The notes: generated by a model not told the origin, from the sequence alone. A DNA stretch of 64,000 nt from Bdellovibrio sp. KM01 (GCF_013752535.1 NZ_CP058348.1:3897289-3961288), one strand, 5' to 3'; numbered from the stretch's first letter, positions 9,124 through 18,780 are shown. Program-made: numbers and translations.

Positions 9124-9130
9124 GGGTTGC

Positions 9131-10660
9131 ATGATTAAAGTTAATTTGACTACCAAATTGGATACGAAAAAGAAGAAGTTCACCGCGGGCTTCGTGATGA
9201 CCGTCGTGGCTCTCACGGGCGTTGTGGCTCTTTATAATTCCGTTCAAATGGTTGATACAGATACTCTATTGGCTGAAACTTCCGCTCCCGTTGAAAAGTC
9301 CAATGAGCCTATGGTTCTAGCCGCCGATTCTAATGCTGAAATGGATGGCGAAGCTACTGGATTTAATCTGGAAATTCCTCAATTCGTGGCGCTTGATGAA
9401 GACACCGGTCCCATTGCTGAATCTGGCATTGTGGAAAACCGTGAGGAAATCCTAAATGACTATCAAAATTTGATTTCTGAAGAGTTCCATATCCCTGAAA
9501 ACCTTCGCGATCGCGTGGGTTTCTGGTTTGATATCTATACTCTTCACAATTCAAACAAACGCCTTATCCACCACTCAGTTTACCCGTGGATTGTTTTTGA
9601 GGTGGTTGATACGACGGACATCATTAATTCCGACACCCCAAAACACCGCTGGATGAGAAATCTAAAAGCCGACGCTTTGGTAAAACAACAAGTTGAAAAA
9701 ACTAAGACAGCGTTGAAATCGTTAGCAAAAAAGAAAAATCTTGATGATTTAACTGACGATGAAAAGCGCGTTATGGAAGCACTTTCCCGTCTTGATGGTG
9801 AAGTGAAAGAAAAAGCTAAGTTCGCTCTTAAAAATATCCGTGTGCAAACTGGTCAAAGAAACTTCTTCCAAGAAGGCTTGGAAGTATCTCCGAAATACCT
9901 TCCAGGTATGGAAGAGATTTTTGAAAATTACAATTTGCCAGTGGAGTTAACACGTATTCCATTCGTGGAAAGCTCGTTCAACAAACACGCTAAATCTAAA
10001 GTGGGCGCATCAGGCATCTGGCAATTCATGGGTGGCACTGGCCGTAAATTCATGGTTGTGACTGACAATATCGACGAAAGACACTCTCCGTTTAAAGCTA
10101 CAGTCGCTGCGGCCCAATTGCTTAAAGAAAACCACATGATCCTAAAGCGCTCTTGGCCTTTGGCAATCACAGCGTGGAACCACGGCCCTCCAGGTATTCG
10201 TAAAGGTATGGCAAAAGCTAAATCTCAAGATTTGGGTGAGATTATCGCTAAATACAGAACAAAATCTTTCGACTTTGCCTCTTCAAATTTCTATTCAGAA
10301 TTTTTGGGAGCTTTGTTCGCCGAGAAGTACCACGAAGAAGCATTCAAAGACTTGAATTACTCTGAAAAGTTGAATCTGCACACAGTGAAACTTTCCAGAA
10401 GCATCAATGCGAAAGAACTTTTGCGCAGAAGTAAATTGTCTGAAGATAACTTTATGCTTTTCAATCCGGATCTTAAAAAAGCCGTGCGCGTGAATGCACA
10501 AGTTCCATCTGGATTTACTTTGATGTTGGATGACGATGCTCGTGATCAGCTTAAGGGAATTGTTGCAAAAGCAACTTTGGGTAAAAAACGTAAGGTTCCT
10601 AAAAGCACAACCGCATCAAGCGAAGTTTCCTTAAGCGAACCAGTAGCTCGCGATCTTTAA
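9131..10660 (+). CDS. MltD-like membrane-bound lytic murein transglycosylase
   Basis: 509 residues. It cleaves the glycan strands of peptidoglycan with formation of 1,6-anhydro-muramyl ends. A short basic N-terminus and a single hydrophobic segment (about 18-40) suggest a membrane anchor. The SLT domain (about 250-390) shows the catalytic Glu280 in PFVESSFN, then GASGIWQFM and ITAWNHG, all diagnostic. The C-terminal about 80 residues resemble a single, weak LysM-like module (NPDLKK, VPSGFTLML). Residues 60-240 are a Lys/Glu-rich region with no recognised domain. The gene is monocistronic, convergent with the M16 peptidase gene. A hairpin overlaps its ribosome-binding region. Confidence 0.88.
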   Translation: MIKVNLTTKLDTKKKKFTAGFVMTVVALTGVVALYNSVQMVDTDTLLAETSAPVEKSNEPMVLAADSNAEMDGEATGFNLEIPQFVALDEDTGPIAESGIVENREEILNDYQNLISEEFHIPENLRDRVGFWFDIYTLHNSNKRLIHHSVYPWIVFEVVDTTDIINSDTPKHRWMRNLKADALVKQQVEKTKTALKSLAKKKNLDDLTDDEKRVMEALSRLDGEVKEKAKFALKNIRVQTGQRNFFQEGLEVSPKYLPGMEEIFENYNLPVELTRIPFVESSFNKHAKSKVGASGIWQFMGGTGRKFMVVTDNIDERHSPFKATVAAAQLLKENHMILKRSWPLAITAWNHGPPGIRKGMAKAKSQDLGEIIAKYRTKSFDFASSNFYSEFLGALFAEKYHEEAFKDLNYSEKLNLHTVKLSRSINAKELLRRSKLSEDNFMLFNPDLKKAVRVNAQVPSGFTLMLDDDARDQLKGIVAKATLGKKRKVPKSTTASSEVSLSEPVARDL

Positions 10661-10682
10661 TCGCAAGCCTCCCATAAAATTT

Positions 10683-13283
10683 CTAAATATCATTCGGTCC
10701 AACCAGAGAAATAATCTCTGGTTGCGAAAAGATCTTCTGAGCCAATTTCTGAATATCTTCAGGTGTAATTGCGAAATACTTATCTGCGACATCCAGGCTT
10801 TCACGATAGTCCAAACCATAAATGTCATCAAATAGAATCGCATTGCAGATCGTGCCTTTACGTTGCAATTCAATGTCATGACGACCAATCAAATAGCGTT
10901 GTGCCCGAGTCAGTTCTTCCTCGCCAACTTTAACATCAGCAAGCTTGTTGAATTCCGCTTTTAACATCTGAATAGATTTCTGGGCCTTCTCCGGAGAACA
11001 GCCAATGTATCCGCCAAAGTATCCGCCTTCAATTCCTTCCATGTGCATTGGTGAAACTGAATAGGCCAAAGAATTCTTATCACGAAGCTCCAGGAACAAG
11101 CGACCACCTTGGCCACTTAGGATCGACTGAATAATTTCAAGGGTGTATCTTTCAGGACTTTTCAAAGTAAGGCCCTGATATCCCACGATGATGTGGCTTT
11201 GCTCTTTTTTTAACTCATGAAATACGTGGCGGTTCTGAGTCACTTTGGTGATGGGGAAATGATTTTCAATTTTCTTCCCAGCCGGTAAAGCCGCCGTCAC
11301 TTCTTCAAAAGTTTTCACCCATTTTTTAGCATCGACATCACCCACCACGCATAAAGTAAGATTTTTGGCATGAGCAACGTCGTTATAGTATTTACGAAGC
11401 GAAGCCTGGCTGATGGAAGAGATCGATTTATCGTCCCCTAACAAATCACGTGAATACGGATGATTTTTAAAAACTTCTTTCATGAAATTCATCACGCAGA
11501 TTTGTGATGGATTGTCATTGCGAGATTTCACCTGATTCTTTTGAACCACTTTTTCACGTTCCAAAATCGCTTCGGGGAATTGTGGGTTTAACAATGAGTC
11601 CGTATAGATCTCAAGCATCTTGTCTTCGAATGGGGAAAGATAGTCCATCGACATACCGACGGAATTTCTGCCACCAAATGCACCAATCCCTGCCGCAAGT
11701 TCATCCACGCGGTGATTGATTTCGTCCTCAGTAAATTTCTTAGATCCTGAAAGCCAGTTTCTAGAAAATAGCTCCGTCAAACCGTTGGTAGTGCCGTCTT
11801 CGATGCGGGCACCACCCAAGAAAGCCCCCTTCATGGATACGTAAGGAGTGTCTTTTTGCTCGCGAATCAAAAGCGTTGCGCCCGATTTCAAAGTAATTCT
11901 TTGAGTTTCTGGAGTGTGCTTCACCGCTTCAGTATTGATTGAGAATTTTTTAGGAACGAACTTTGCCGGTTTGGCTTTAGAAGGTTTTGTTTCTGCCAAC
12001 GACTTCTTTAAATTCTTAGCGAAATTTTTCAAAGACTTCTCTGCGATCTTTTTGTCCATGTTTGTCATAAGCGACAAACTGAAAGCATCCGCTTTAAAAT
12101 ACTTCTTAGCAGCTTTTTGGATGTCTTCAGGCTTAAGCGAATAAACTTGTTTCATATATTTACGATAGTGATCGTGGTCACCATAGTAAAACTCATCGCC
12201 TCCGGCTTTTCTCGCAATGTTATCCACAGTCTCCATGGAGTAAACTTCGTGGCTTGCAAAATTAGTGATCGCCTTTTGCATTTCCATTGGCGAAGGTGGT
12301 TCGTGAATAATGCGAGTCAGCTCTGGAATCATTGCTGACAAAGCCTTATCCAGATTTTCCTGCTCAAGATTAAAAGAAACCGCAAACAATCCATCATCTG
12401 GCATTGAATAGCTGAAAGTTCCCACCGAATTTGTTAACGGCTCCCTGATGCGCAAAGTTTGCATCAGGCGAGAAGAATCCCCCTGACCCAAAATGGCTGC
12501 CAATACTTCCAGGGCCGCAATGTCCTTGTGCTTAACGTTTGGAATTCTCCAGCTCAAATAGCCCGTTGTTGTTTCGAACTTTGCTTGTTCAATTTTAATA
12601 CGGATGCTTTTTTGCGCCGGTTCCTTTGTGTGAGATGTTTTGCGCAATTTGAATGGCTCAAAGCCGCCGAACATTTTTTCAACCTTTGTCTTCATCTCCT
12701 TGGAATCGAAATCCCCAGCGATAACCAGGAACATGTTCGAAGGGACATAACGACTTTGATAGTATTCACGAATTTTTTTAGCGCTGACTTTATTAACGAC
12801 CTTATCGTAACCAATTACCGGAATTCCATAAGGATGTTTGCGGAAAATATTTGAAAACAACAGCTGACTTGATCTGCGGCCTGGACTGTCCTGACCACGT
12901 TTGATTTCTTCGATCACCACTTCACGCTCGTTATCAATTTCTTGGGGATCAAATGTCGGATAACCCATCATCTCGCTGATGACATCCATCGCGACATCCG
13001 TGAATTGTTTTGAAATCGTCACGTAAAAGACTGTTTGGTCAAAGGAAGTATAGGCGTTTAGCTCCCCGCCAGATCCCTCGACCGTAGAGGCAATTTCACC
13101 CACTTTGTATTTACGAGTGCCTTTAAAAACCAAGTGCTCGATAAAGTGAGAAATACCCTCTTCGCCCTTTTTCTCGTCAGCAGAGCCTGTTTTCACCCAC
13201 ATTTGAACTGACACCACGGGGGACTTATGACTCTCTAATAAAAGGACTTTTAGACCGTTTTTTAGTTGAAATTTTTTAGACAT
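10683..13283 (-). CDS. M16 family zinc metallopeptidase, two-lobed
   Basis: 866 residues forming two M16 units joined in one chain. The N-terminal unit has the inverted zinc site HFIEH (His46, Glu49, His50) and the third ligand Glu126 in EVVIEEI. The C-terminal unit, from about residue 440, has lost the motif (GLTELFSRN in its place), as expected for the non-catalytic half of M16 enzymes. Halves are often separate genes in bacteria. No signal peptide is visible, so the location is cytoplasmic or by an atypical route. The gene is divergent from hemW with only 16 bases between the start codons. GGGAG precedes the ATG by about 11 bases. Confidence 0.9.
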   Translation of the reverse strand: MSKKFQLKNGLKVLLLESHKSPVVSVQMWVKTGSADEKKGEEGISHFIEHLVFKGTRKYKVGEIASTVEGSGGELNAYTSFDQTVFYVTISKQFTDVAMDVISEMMGYPTFDPQEIDNEREVVIEEIKRGQDSPGRRSSQLLFSNIFRKHPYGIPVIGYDKVVNKVSAKKIREYYQSRYVPSNMFLVIAGDFDSKEMKTKVEKMFGGFEPFKLRKTSHTKEPAQKSIRIKIEQAKFETTTGYLSWRIPNVKHKDIAALEVLAAILGQGDSSRLMQTLRIREPLTNSVGTFSYSMPDDGLFAVSFNLEQENLDKALSAMIPELTRIIHEPPSPMEMQKAITNFASHEVYSMETVDNIARKAGGDEFYYGDHDHYRKYMKQVYSLKPEDIQKAAKKYFKADAFSLSLMTNMDKKIAEKSLKNFAKNLKKSLAETKPSKAKPAKFVPKKFSINTEAVKHTPETQRITLKSGATLLIREQKDTPYVSMKGAFLGGARIEDGTTNGLTELFSRNWLSGSKKFTEDEINHRVDELAAGIGAFGGRNSVGMSMDYLSPFEDKMLEIYTDSLLNPQFPEAILEREKVVQKNQVKSRNDNPSQICVMNFMKEVFKNHPYSRDLLGDDKSISSISQASLRKYYNDVAHAKNLTLCVVGDVDAKKWVKTFEEVTAALPAGKKIENHFPITKVTQNRHVFHELKKEQSHIIVGYQGLTLKSPERYTLEIIQSILSGQGGRLFLELRDKNSLAYSVSPMHMEGIEGGYFGGYIGCSPEKAQKSIQMLKAEFNKLADVKVGEEELTRAQRYLIGRHDIELQRKGTICNAILFDDIYGLDYRESLDVADKYFAITPEDIQKLAQKIFSQPEIISLVGPNDI

Positions 13284-13299
13284 ACTCTAGATAACTCCC

Positions 13300-14472
13300 A
13301 TGGCTTTTGGCGTTTACGTTCACATTCCCTACTGTATTCAGCGCTGCACTTATTGTGACTTCGCGACTTATGAGCAAAGTAAGATTTTGCCTCCGGATCA
13401 GTACGTCCAATTGCTGTTTGAGGAGATTCGCCAAAAGCATCGCTATTATCAACCTCAAAAGCTAGACACACTTTACTTCGGTGGTGGAACACCCAGTTTG
13501 ATCCCAGCTCATCTTATTGTAGCCGTCATAAAAGAGTTGGGTAGATATGGCTATACAACTGGACCCGAGACCGAAATCACGATCGAGATCAATCCGGCGA
13601 CAGTCGACAAAGACAAACTGAAAATGTACATCGACCACGGAGTGAATCGTTTCAGTGTCGGTGCTCAAACTTTTGATGATCGTTTGTTGAAAATGGTTCA
13701 CCGCGAGCACTCTGCGAAACAGACGCTGGAGACCCTGGACCTTTTGCGGGCCCATAATCTGAATTTTAGCTTTGATATTTTGTTTGCTTTGCCCTCTCAG
13801 ACTCTTGAAGGCCTCAAAAACGACGTGCGTATCGCTGTTGAACAAGGTGCAAAACATATCAGCCCCTATTGTCTGACAGTTCCTGATGGTCATCCACTTT
13901 CCAAAGGCCGGGCTCTTGAGGATGAACAAGTCGATATGTTTGATTTTATCGCGAGCGAATTAACAGGTCGCGGTTTTCAACAATACGAAATTTCTAACTT
14001 CGCTATCCCAGGTTATGAATCCCGTCACAACATGTTGTACTGGATTGATCAGCCTTATTGGAGTTTGGGACTAAGTTCTCATTCGTATTCCAAAGAATCC
14101 CCGTGGGGGACCCGTTATTGGAATTTGAATTCCATTGGTGAATACAAGAAGCAGATTCTGGAGCACGAAGGCAAAGAGTTTACTTCGCCGTCTTTGCATT
14201 TGCCTGAATCCCAAGTCGAGGCCCTGGAAATGCACCAAGCCCTCACGGACTTTTGTCATACTTCGATGCGTTTAATGCGTGGCCTCAATGAGCGCGAGCT
14301 TCAGGAGAAATTCCCTGTCGCAGTTTATCATCAGGTTTCAAGTATAATGAGCAAACTGATGGGCAATGGCTGGGTTCAAGCGGACGAAGGGCACTGGTCC
14401 TTAACACGAGAAGGCCTTGTTATTAGTAACAAAGTTTTCCAGGAGCTAACCTTCTTAAAAGAAGATGTCTAG
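13300..14472 (+). CDS. hemW: HemW-like radical SAM protein (haem chaperone family)
   Basis: 390 residues. The N-terminus GVYVHIPYCIQRCTYCDF carries the CxxxCxxC iron-sulfur motif with the CxxC ending typical of HemN/HemW radical SAM proteins; GGGTPS follows. The length and the lack of the N-terminal extension of true HemN favour HemW, which inserts haem into respiratory enzymes, over a coproporphyrinogen oxidase. There is no clear Shine-Dalgarno sequence before the ATG, and the start region overlaps the control region of the divergent peptidase gene. grpE follows after 77 bases with its own possible promoter. Confidence 0.85.
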   Translation: MAFGVYVHIPYCIQRCTYCDFATYEQSKILPPDQYVQLLFEEIRQKHRYYQPQKLDTLYFGGGTPSLIPAHLIVAVIKELGRYGYTTGPETEITIEINPATVDKDKLKMYIDHGVNRFSVGAQTFDDRLLKMVHREHSAKQTLETLDLLRAHNLNFSFDILFALPSQTLEGLKNDVRIAVEQGAKHISPYCLTVPDGHPLSKGRALEDEQVDMFDFIASELTGRGFQQYEISNFAIPGYESRHNMLYWIDQPYWSLGLSSHSYSKESPWGTRYWNLNSIGEYKKQILEHEGKEFTSPSLHLPESQVEALEMHQALTDFCHTSMRLMRGLNERELQEKFPVAVYHQVSSIMSKLMGNGWVQADEGHWSLTREGLVISNKVFQELTFLKEDV

Positions 14473-14498
14473 GTTCCAAAAATCTGCACCTACCGTAA

Positions 14499-14528
14499 TT
14501 GACAATATCTAATGAATACACAATCTTA
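14499..14528 (+). promoter_or_regulatory. Possible promoter of grpE
   Basis: A perfect TTGACA at 14499-14504 is followed 17-18 bases later by AATCTT(A), a weak -10. No CIRCE element is seen. It would drive grpE, dnaJ and the lipoprotein gene. Confidence 0.35.
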
Positions 14529-14549
14529 AGTATTGCGAAAGGATCCCTC

Positions 14550-15071
14550 ATGTCAGAAGAAAACAACTCTCAAAATTCCAATTCTGCGGCATCATCTGAA
14601 AATTTCGATGTCTCTTCTGAAATTCAAAAACTTCAAGAACAGGCAGAGAAATATAAAAACGATTTTTTATACCTGCGCGCGGAATTTGAAAACTACAAGC
14701 GTAATGCAATCAAAGAACGTTCAGAGTTGATGAAGTACGGTGGCGAGCGCTTTATCCGTGATCTTTTGGATATCGTTGATAATTTCGATCGCGCTCTTCA
14801 GGTTAATGTAACCTCTGAAAATATTAATACCTTTAAACAAGGTGTGGAAATGACGGCATCAGAACTTCGCAATCTATTGGTGAAGCATTCTGTGACGGAA
14901 ATCCCTTCAGAAGGCGTTGCCTTTGACCCAAGCATTCACGAAGCCCTGAGCGCCGAAGCGACTGACAAAGTAGCTCCCGGCCATGTGGCACGCGTGTTTA
15001 AAAAACCTTACAAATTGCACGACAAGGTTATTCGCACAGGCCAAGTGGTTGTTGCGAAGAAACCAGAATAA
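14550..15071 (+). CDS. grpE: Nucleotide exchange factor GrpE
   Basis: 173 residues. It releases ADP from DnaK. A Ser/Asn-rich acidic N-terminus leads into the long helical coiled coil (EIQKLQEQAEKYKNDFLYLR) and the ENYKRNAIKER signature; the C-terminal beta domain ends VIRTGQVVVAKK. The chosen ATG follows AAAGGATC; an in-frame TTG at 14499 lies in the promoter-like sequence and is rejected. dnaJ follows after 10 bases; dnaK is not in the window. Confidence 0.95.
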   Translation: MSEENNSQNSNSAASSENFDVSSEIQKLQEQAEKYKNDFLYLRAEFENYKRNAIKERSELMKYGGERFIRDLLDIVDNFDRALQVNVTSENINTFKQGVEMTASELRNLLVKHSVTEIPSEGVAFDPSIHEALSAEATDKVAPGHVARVFKKPYKLHDKVIRTGQVVVAKKPE

Positions 15072-15081
15072 GAGGCTTTGA

Positions 15082-16092
15082 TTGTCTAAGAAGGACTACT
15101 ACTCCCTTTTAAATGTTTCGCGTACAGCGACTGCGGATGAGATCAAAAAATCATTCCGCAAGCTTGCGATGCAGTATCATCCGGATAAAAATCCTGGCGA
15201 TAAAAAGGCTGAGGAGAAATTCAAGGAACTCAGCGAAGCATACGAAGTTTTAAGCGATACAAAAAAACGCGAAATGTATGATCAATTTGGCCACGCCGGC
15301 CCAGGTTTTGGGGGCGGCGGCGGAGCCGGTGGACCTTTCGGTGGCGCCGGTGGATTCGGTGGTTTTGGCAACAGTGGCGGCTTTGGCGGCGCTGGTGGTG
15401 GAGCCGGTGGCGATCCCTTCCAGGATATCTTTGGCGATGTCTTTGGTGATATTTTCGGTGGTGCCCGTGGTGGCCCTGGAGCGGGTGCGCGCACGCGTCG
15501 CCCACAAAAAGGTACAGATCTACGCTATACTTTGAATGTTACATTCGAAGAAGCTGCCGTCGGTACTGAAAAAGTAATTAGTTTCATGCGCCAGCGTGGC
15601 AACAAAGAAGAATCCGCAAAATTATCTGTTAACGTCCCTGCCGGTGTTAAAGAAGGCCAACGCCTGAAACTTTCGGGCGAGGGCGATGCTGCTGGTGGAA
15701 GCGCTGGTGACTTATATGTGATAATCGCCGTTCAAGAGCACCCTTTGTTTAAGCGTGCTGAAAACGATGTGACTCTGGATTTGCCAATCACTTATACCGA
15801 CGCAATTTTGGGAACTAATATTGAAGTTCCAACTTTGACGGGCAAAGCGATGATTCGCATTCCACCGGGAACTCACTCGGGTCAGAATTTCCGTCTTAAA
15901 GGAAAAGGCTTCCCAAAAATTGGCGGTTTTGGCACAGGGGATATGATGGTGCGAATTTTAGTCGACACTCCTCACAATCTTTCCAGCCGACAAAAAGAAT
16001 TAATTGAAGAATTGGCTAAGTCCGGGGAAGCAACACCCATGGTGAAGGCTTTCCACGAAAAAGTATCTCATTTGATGAGGAATAGAAAATGA
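15082..16092 (+). CDS. dnaJ: DnaJ-type co-chaperone without zinc finger (CbpA-like)
   Basis: 336 residues. The J domain carries His33-Pro34-Asp35, which stimulates DnaK ATPase. A long Gly/Phe-rich region (about 70-130) follows, then the two beta-rich substrate-binding domains. The four CxxCxGxG zinc repeats of classical DnaJ are absent, so this is a class B (CbpA-like) J protein even though it sits next to grpE. The start is TTG, after AGAGG; no ATG or GTG start fits the J-domain N-terminus. Its ATGA end overlaps the following lipoprotein start by four bases. Confidence 0.9.
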   Translation: MSKKDYYSLLNVSRTATADEIKKSFRKLAMQYHPDKNPGDKKAEEKFKELSEAYEVLSDTKKREMYDQFGHAGPGFGGGGGAGGPFGGAGGFGGFGNSGGFGGAGGGAGGDPFQDIFGDVFGDIFGGARGGPGAGARTRRPQKGTDLRYTLNVTFEEAAVGTEKVISFMRQRGNKEESAKLSVNVPAGVKEGQRLKLSGEGDAAGGSAGDLYVIIAVQEHPLFKRAENDVTLDLPITYTDAILGTNIEVPTLTGKAMIRIPPGTHSGQNFRLKGKGFPKIGGFGTGDMMVRILVDTPHNLSSRQKELIEELAKSGEATPMVKAFHEKVSHLMRNRK

Positions 16093-17756
16093 CATCGAAG
16101 CTCGCTCTGATTTTCTCCGCACTTGTAATGGCTTCTTGCACGACCACCACGACAAAGAAAACGGAGATCAAGCAAGCTCCGGTCGCGACTAAGACTAACG
16201 GGAAAAAAGGCAAAGGCATGGCAGGACTGGCTGCAAAGCCACCTCCAGAGCCAGTTCCCGCTCCGCAGATTCCTGCACCCGTTGTTAATGATCCGATGGC
16301 GGCCCTGAAAAATCTGGTCGTGCTGTCAGTTCAAGCTCCCACGAAACAAGAACAAGATGTTTATCGCCTTAAGGCGATTGAAGATGTTGAAAACCGTTTG
16401 AATGAGAAACAACTGGAAGAAGTGGCAGATAATTCTGACTACGGATTCCTGCGTGGTCATGCGATGTCTCGCCTGGGAGACAAAGCTTTGGACGAGCGCG
16501 ATATCTATAAAGCTAAAAAGTACTATTCCGGTGTGATTGATTATTTGCCGGAAAGTGATCTTGCTGCCCGTGCAAAAGATATTTTGTCACAGCTTGAGGC
16601 CGCAAAAACAGTGCAATCAAAAACTATCGGCGTGGTTCTTCCTTTAAGTGGAAAAAATGCGCCGGTCGGTCAACGTGCCCTTCGTGGCCTGGAAATGGGC
16701 TTGGGCCTTCACGTTCCGGGTTCAGGGTTCAAGCTTGCGGTGATGGATAGCGAAGGCAATCCCGACTCTGCTCGTCGCGGTGTTGAGCGTTTGGTGAAAG
16801 AAGATAATGTTATCGCCGTTGTCGGTAGCTTACTAAGTAAGACAGCTCCCGCGGTGGCAGCGAAATCTGACGAGCTTGGAGTGCCAAGTATTGCACTCTC
16901 TCAACGTTCAGGATTAACCGAGATTGGCCCTTCGGTTTTCAGAAACTCCCTGACAAGTGAAATGCAAGTTCGTCAGCTGGTTAGAACAGCGATGGATGAT
17001 TTGGGCATGAAGAAATTCGCAGTTCTTTATCCGAACGATCAGTATGGAGTCGAGTTTACGAATATCTTTTGGGACGAAGTTTTGGCTCGTGGTGGACAAA
17101 TTACGGCGATCCAAACTTACTCAACCAAAGAAACTGATTTCCGTCTGGTCGTGCAACGTCTGGTTGGGACGTATTATGGCGAAGGCCGTCAAGATGAATT
17201 CAATTTGCGCCTGAAAGATTTGAAAAACTCTGACAAAAAACGTTCTGCTCGCAAAGACAATACAGAGAACGTTCTCCCGCCGGTGACGGATTTTGATGCG
17301 ATATTTATTCCCGATAGCGCTAAGGCCATGGGTCAAATTGCTGCGATGCTCGCATTTAACGATGTGCGTGGCGTAAAGCTGATGGGCACAAACTTGTGGA
17401 ACACCGCTGGCATTGCAAAACGCGCCGGTAACTTTGCGAATAACTTGATGTTCGTAGACTCCATGGCACCAACCTCTCAAGAACAATCACGCTTCCTAAC
17501 TGAATATAAAAATCTGTATGGTGAAACACCGACGCTGATTGAAGTTCAGGCCTATGATGCTGGTTTGATTTTGCGTCAATTGGTGGCCTCAGGAGCCGAT
17601 TCCAGAGAGGCTTTGACAGCTAAGCTTCTAGGGCTCAAGAAGTTCCCAGGATCCCTTGGCACGCTTTCTATGAGCTCTGAGCGCGAGATCGAGCGCCCTG
17701 TAGTTTCCCTTACCGTGGAAAAAGGTGAAATTGCACCCCTACGCGTTCGCCAATAG
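16089..17756 (+). CDS. LpoA-like lipoprotein: helical repeat plus type I periplasmic-binding domain
   Basis: 555 residues with a lipoprotein signal (VMASC, Cys near residue 17), a Thr/Lys and Pro-rich linker, a TPR-like helical region (about 75-175) and a Leu/Ile/Val-binding-type domain beginning [16 protein letters not shown]. This layout matches penicillin-binding-protein activators of the LpoA type better than amino-acid ABC receptors, and no transporter genes are nearby. The inferred role is activation of a peptidoglycan synthase from the outer membrane. It is probably co-translated with dnaJ through the ATGA overlap. Confidence 0.78.
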   Translation: MTSKLALIFSALVMASCTTTTTKKTEIKQAPVATKTNGKKGKGMAGLAAKPPPEPVPAPQIPAPVVNDPMAALKNLVVLSVQAPTKQEQDVYRLKAIEDVENRLNEKQLEEVADNSDYGFLRGHAMSRLGDKALDERDIYKAKKYYSGVIDYLPESDLAARAKDILSQLEAAKTVQSKTIGVVLPLSGKNAPVGQRALRGLEMGLGLHVPGSGFKLAVMDSEGNPDSARRGVERLVKEDNVIAVVGSLLSKTAPAVAAKSDELGVPSIALSQRSGLTEIGPSVFRNSLTSEMQVRQLVRTAMDDLGMKKFAVLYPNDQYGVEFTNIFWDEVLARGGQITAIQTYSTKETDFRLVVQRLVGTYYGEGRQDEFNLRLKDLKNSDKKRSARKDNTENVLPPVTDFDAIFIPDSAKAMGQIAAMLAFNDVRGVKLMGTNLWNTAGIAKRAGNFANNLMFVDSMAPTSQEQSRFLTEYKNLYGETPTLIEVQAYDAGLILRQLVASGADSREALTAKLLGLKKFPGSLGTLSMSSEREIERPVVSLTVEKGEIAPLRVRQ

Positions 17757-17792
17757 GCGCTATAAGAATATTTAATGACCTTTTTTTAACCG

Positions 17793-17860
17793 GCCCCCTC
17801 CCCTTCCTCGTCTAAGGAACACTAAGCGGCAAGCAAGTCGCTAATCCTAAAGAAGGGGGC
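17793..17860 (+). promoter_or_regulatory. 5' leader able to pair with the ribosome site of the first DksA-like gene
   Basis: The pyrimidine block GCCCCCTCCCCTTC (17793-17806) can pair with GAAGGGGGC (17852-17860), which contains the Shine-Dalgarno sequence of the gene starting at 17865. The intervening bases hold a smaller inverted repeat (GCG...CGC). Sequestration of the ribosome site is inferred. Confidence 0.4.
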
Positions 17861-17864
17861 TGTT

Positions 17865-18236
17865 ATGAAGACGCAGATTACAGAAACAATCGTTACCGAG
17901 TGCCGTAGAAAACTAATCCTGACAAAACAAGACATTCTGAATCGCATCAGAGCAGCCCAATCCGCTTTCGTACACGCAGAAAAGTCTGGCGACGAAGGAG
18001 ATGTGTCAGCGGCCCACATCGAGGAACACACTTTTTTAGTTTCACAAGAGCGCATGAGAAACCAACTACTCGAGATCGAGATGGCCCTGGGCAGAATAGA
18101 GACTGGTACATTCGGTGTGTGTGAAGAAACCGAAGAGCCCATCGAAGCCGAAAGACTGCTTGCGATTCCTTGGACTCGTCTCAGCATTGAAGGCGCGGAA
18201 ATGCGCGAAGCAGTAGGCAGAAAGTTTGCACGCTAG
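17865..18236 (+). CDS. DksA/TraR-family protein lacking its zinc site
   Basis: 123 residues. A coiled-coil N-terminal half with an acidic tip (Asp43, Asp46 in GDEGD) is followed by a C4-finger fold in which only the first cysteine remains: Cys86, then Thr89, Ser107 and Gly110. Zinc-less DksA paralogues such as Pseudomonas DksA2 show a comparable loss and work when zinc is scarce; that parallel is an inference. Family members enter the RNA polymerase secondary channel. A strong GAAGGGGG site precedes the ATG. A second family member, with an intact zinc site, lies 181 bases downstream. Confidence 0.85.
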   Translation: MKTQITETIVTECRRKLILTKQDILNRIRAAQSAFVHAEKSGDEGDVSAAHIEEHTFLVSQERMRNQLLEIEMALGRIETGTFGVCEETEEPIEAERLLAIPWTRLSIEGAEMREAVGRKFAR

Positions 18237-18242
18237 AAAAAA

Positions 18243-18278
18243 TCTGTTTCACTTTCTGTTTCTGTTTCACTTTCTGTC
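18243..18278. repeat. Two tandem 18-base direct repeats between the DksA-like genes
   Basis: TCTGTTTCACTTTCTGTT is followed at once by the same 18 bases with one change at the last position. A 10-base palindrome TGTCTAGACA (18275-18284) overlaps the end. A regulator-binding region for the downstream gene is possible. Confidence 0.6.
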
Positions 18279-18417
18279 TAGACACTTCTCCTCTGACAGC
18301 TATGCGGCAAAGCGGTGCTTACTAATTCGTCACGCACTGCTTTTTCCGTGACACTTTTCTTATCCCCCGTAATAACGAGCAAGATTTTCGGCGATGATCA
18401 TCATATCGGGGGGTGAG

Positions 18418-18780
18418 ATGAACGCAACCGAACTAAGTACGACAGAACTAGAAAACTTGAAGGACTCGTTGCTTTTTCAAAAAGGCTCGATCCTAAACAA
18501 GTCACACGAATTCATTGCAGAGCAATCCAGCATCAGTGGCGCTGGTGATGAAGCAGAAGTTGCTTCTCAAGATGTTGCCAACAACATCTCTATTCATCTG
18601 CATGAAAGAGACCGCACAGCACTCTATGCAATCGAACGTGCATTGGGAAAAATCGCTGAGGGGACTTACGGCCAGTGCGAATCTTGCGGGGAACTAATCG
18701 GTGCCCGCAGACTTCAGGCCAGACCTTTCACAGCCCTTTGTATTGAATGCATGGAAGAACAAGAAGCGCTCTCTCACTGA
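18418..18780 (+). CDS. DksA/TraR-family zinc-finger protein
   Basis: 120 residues. A helical N-terminal region with an acidic turn (GDEAE, 43-47) precedes the complete zinc finger: Cys87, Cys90, Cys108 and Cys111, with the usual 17 residues between the pairs. The start ATG at 18418 follows a very strong GGGGGGTGAG site; the longer frame from 18394 runs through this site. It is probably a transcription regulator acting directly on RNA polymerase, with or without ppGpp. It is shorter than E. coli DksA (151), like many TraR/YbiI-type paralogues. A terminator overlaps its stop codon. Confidence 0.88.
   Translation: MNATELSTTELENLKDSLLFQKGSILNKSHEFIAEQSSISGAGDEAEVASQDVANNISIHLHERDRTALYAIERALGKIAEGTYGQCESCGELIGARRLQARPFTALCIECMEEQEALSH

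Noticed and set aside
14499..14549. Longer GrpE start at a TTG
   Set aside because: The TTG is part of the TTGACA promoter element; the ATG at 14550 has a good ribosome site.
15282..15494. Pro-rich and Gly-rich frames in the DnaJ Gly/Phe region
   Set aside because: They arise from the repetitive GGN codons of the real J protein in other frames.
16089..17756. Amino-acid ABC transporter receptor
   Set aside because: The lipoprotein has an added helical region and no transporter genes nearby; the LpoA-like layout fits better.
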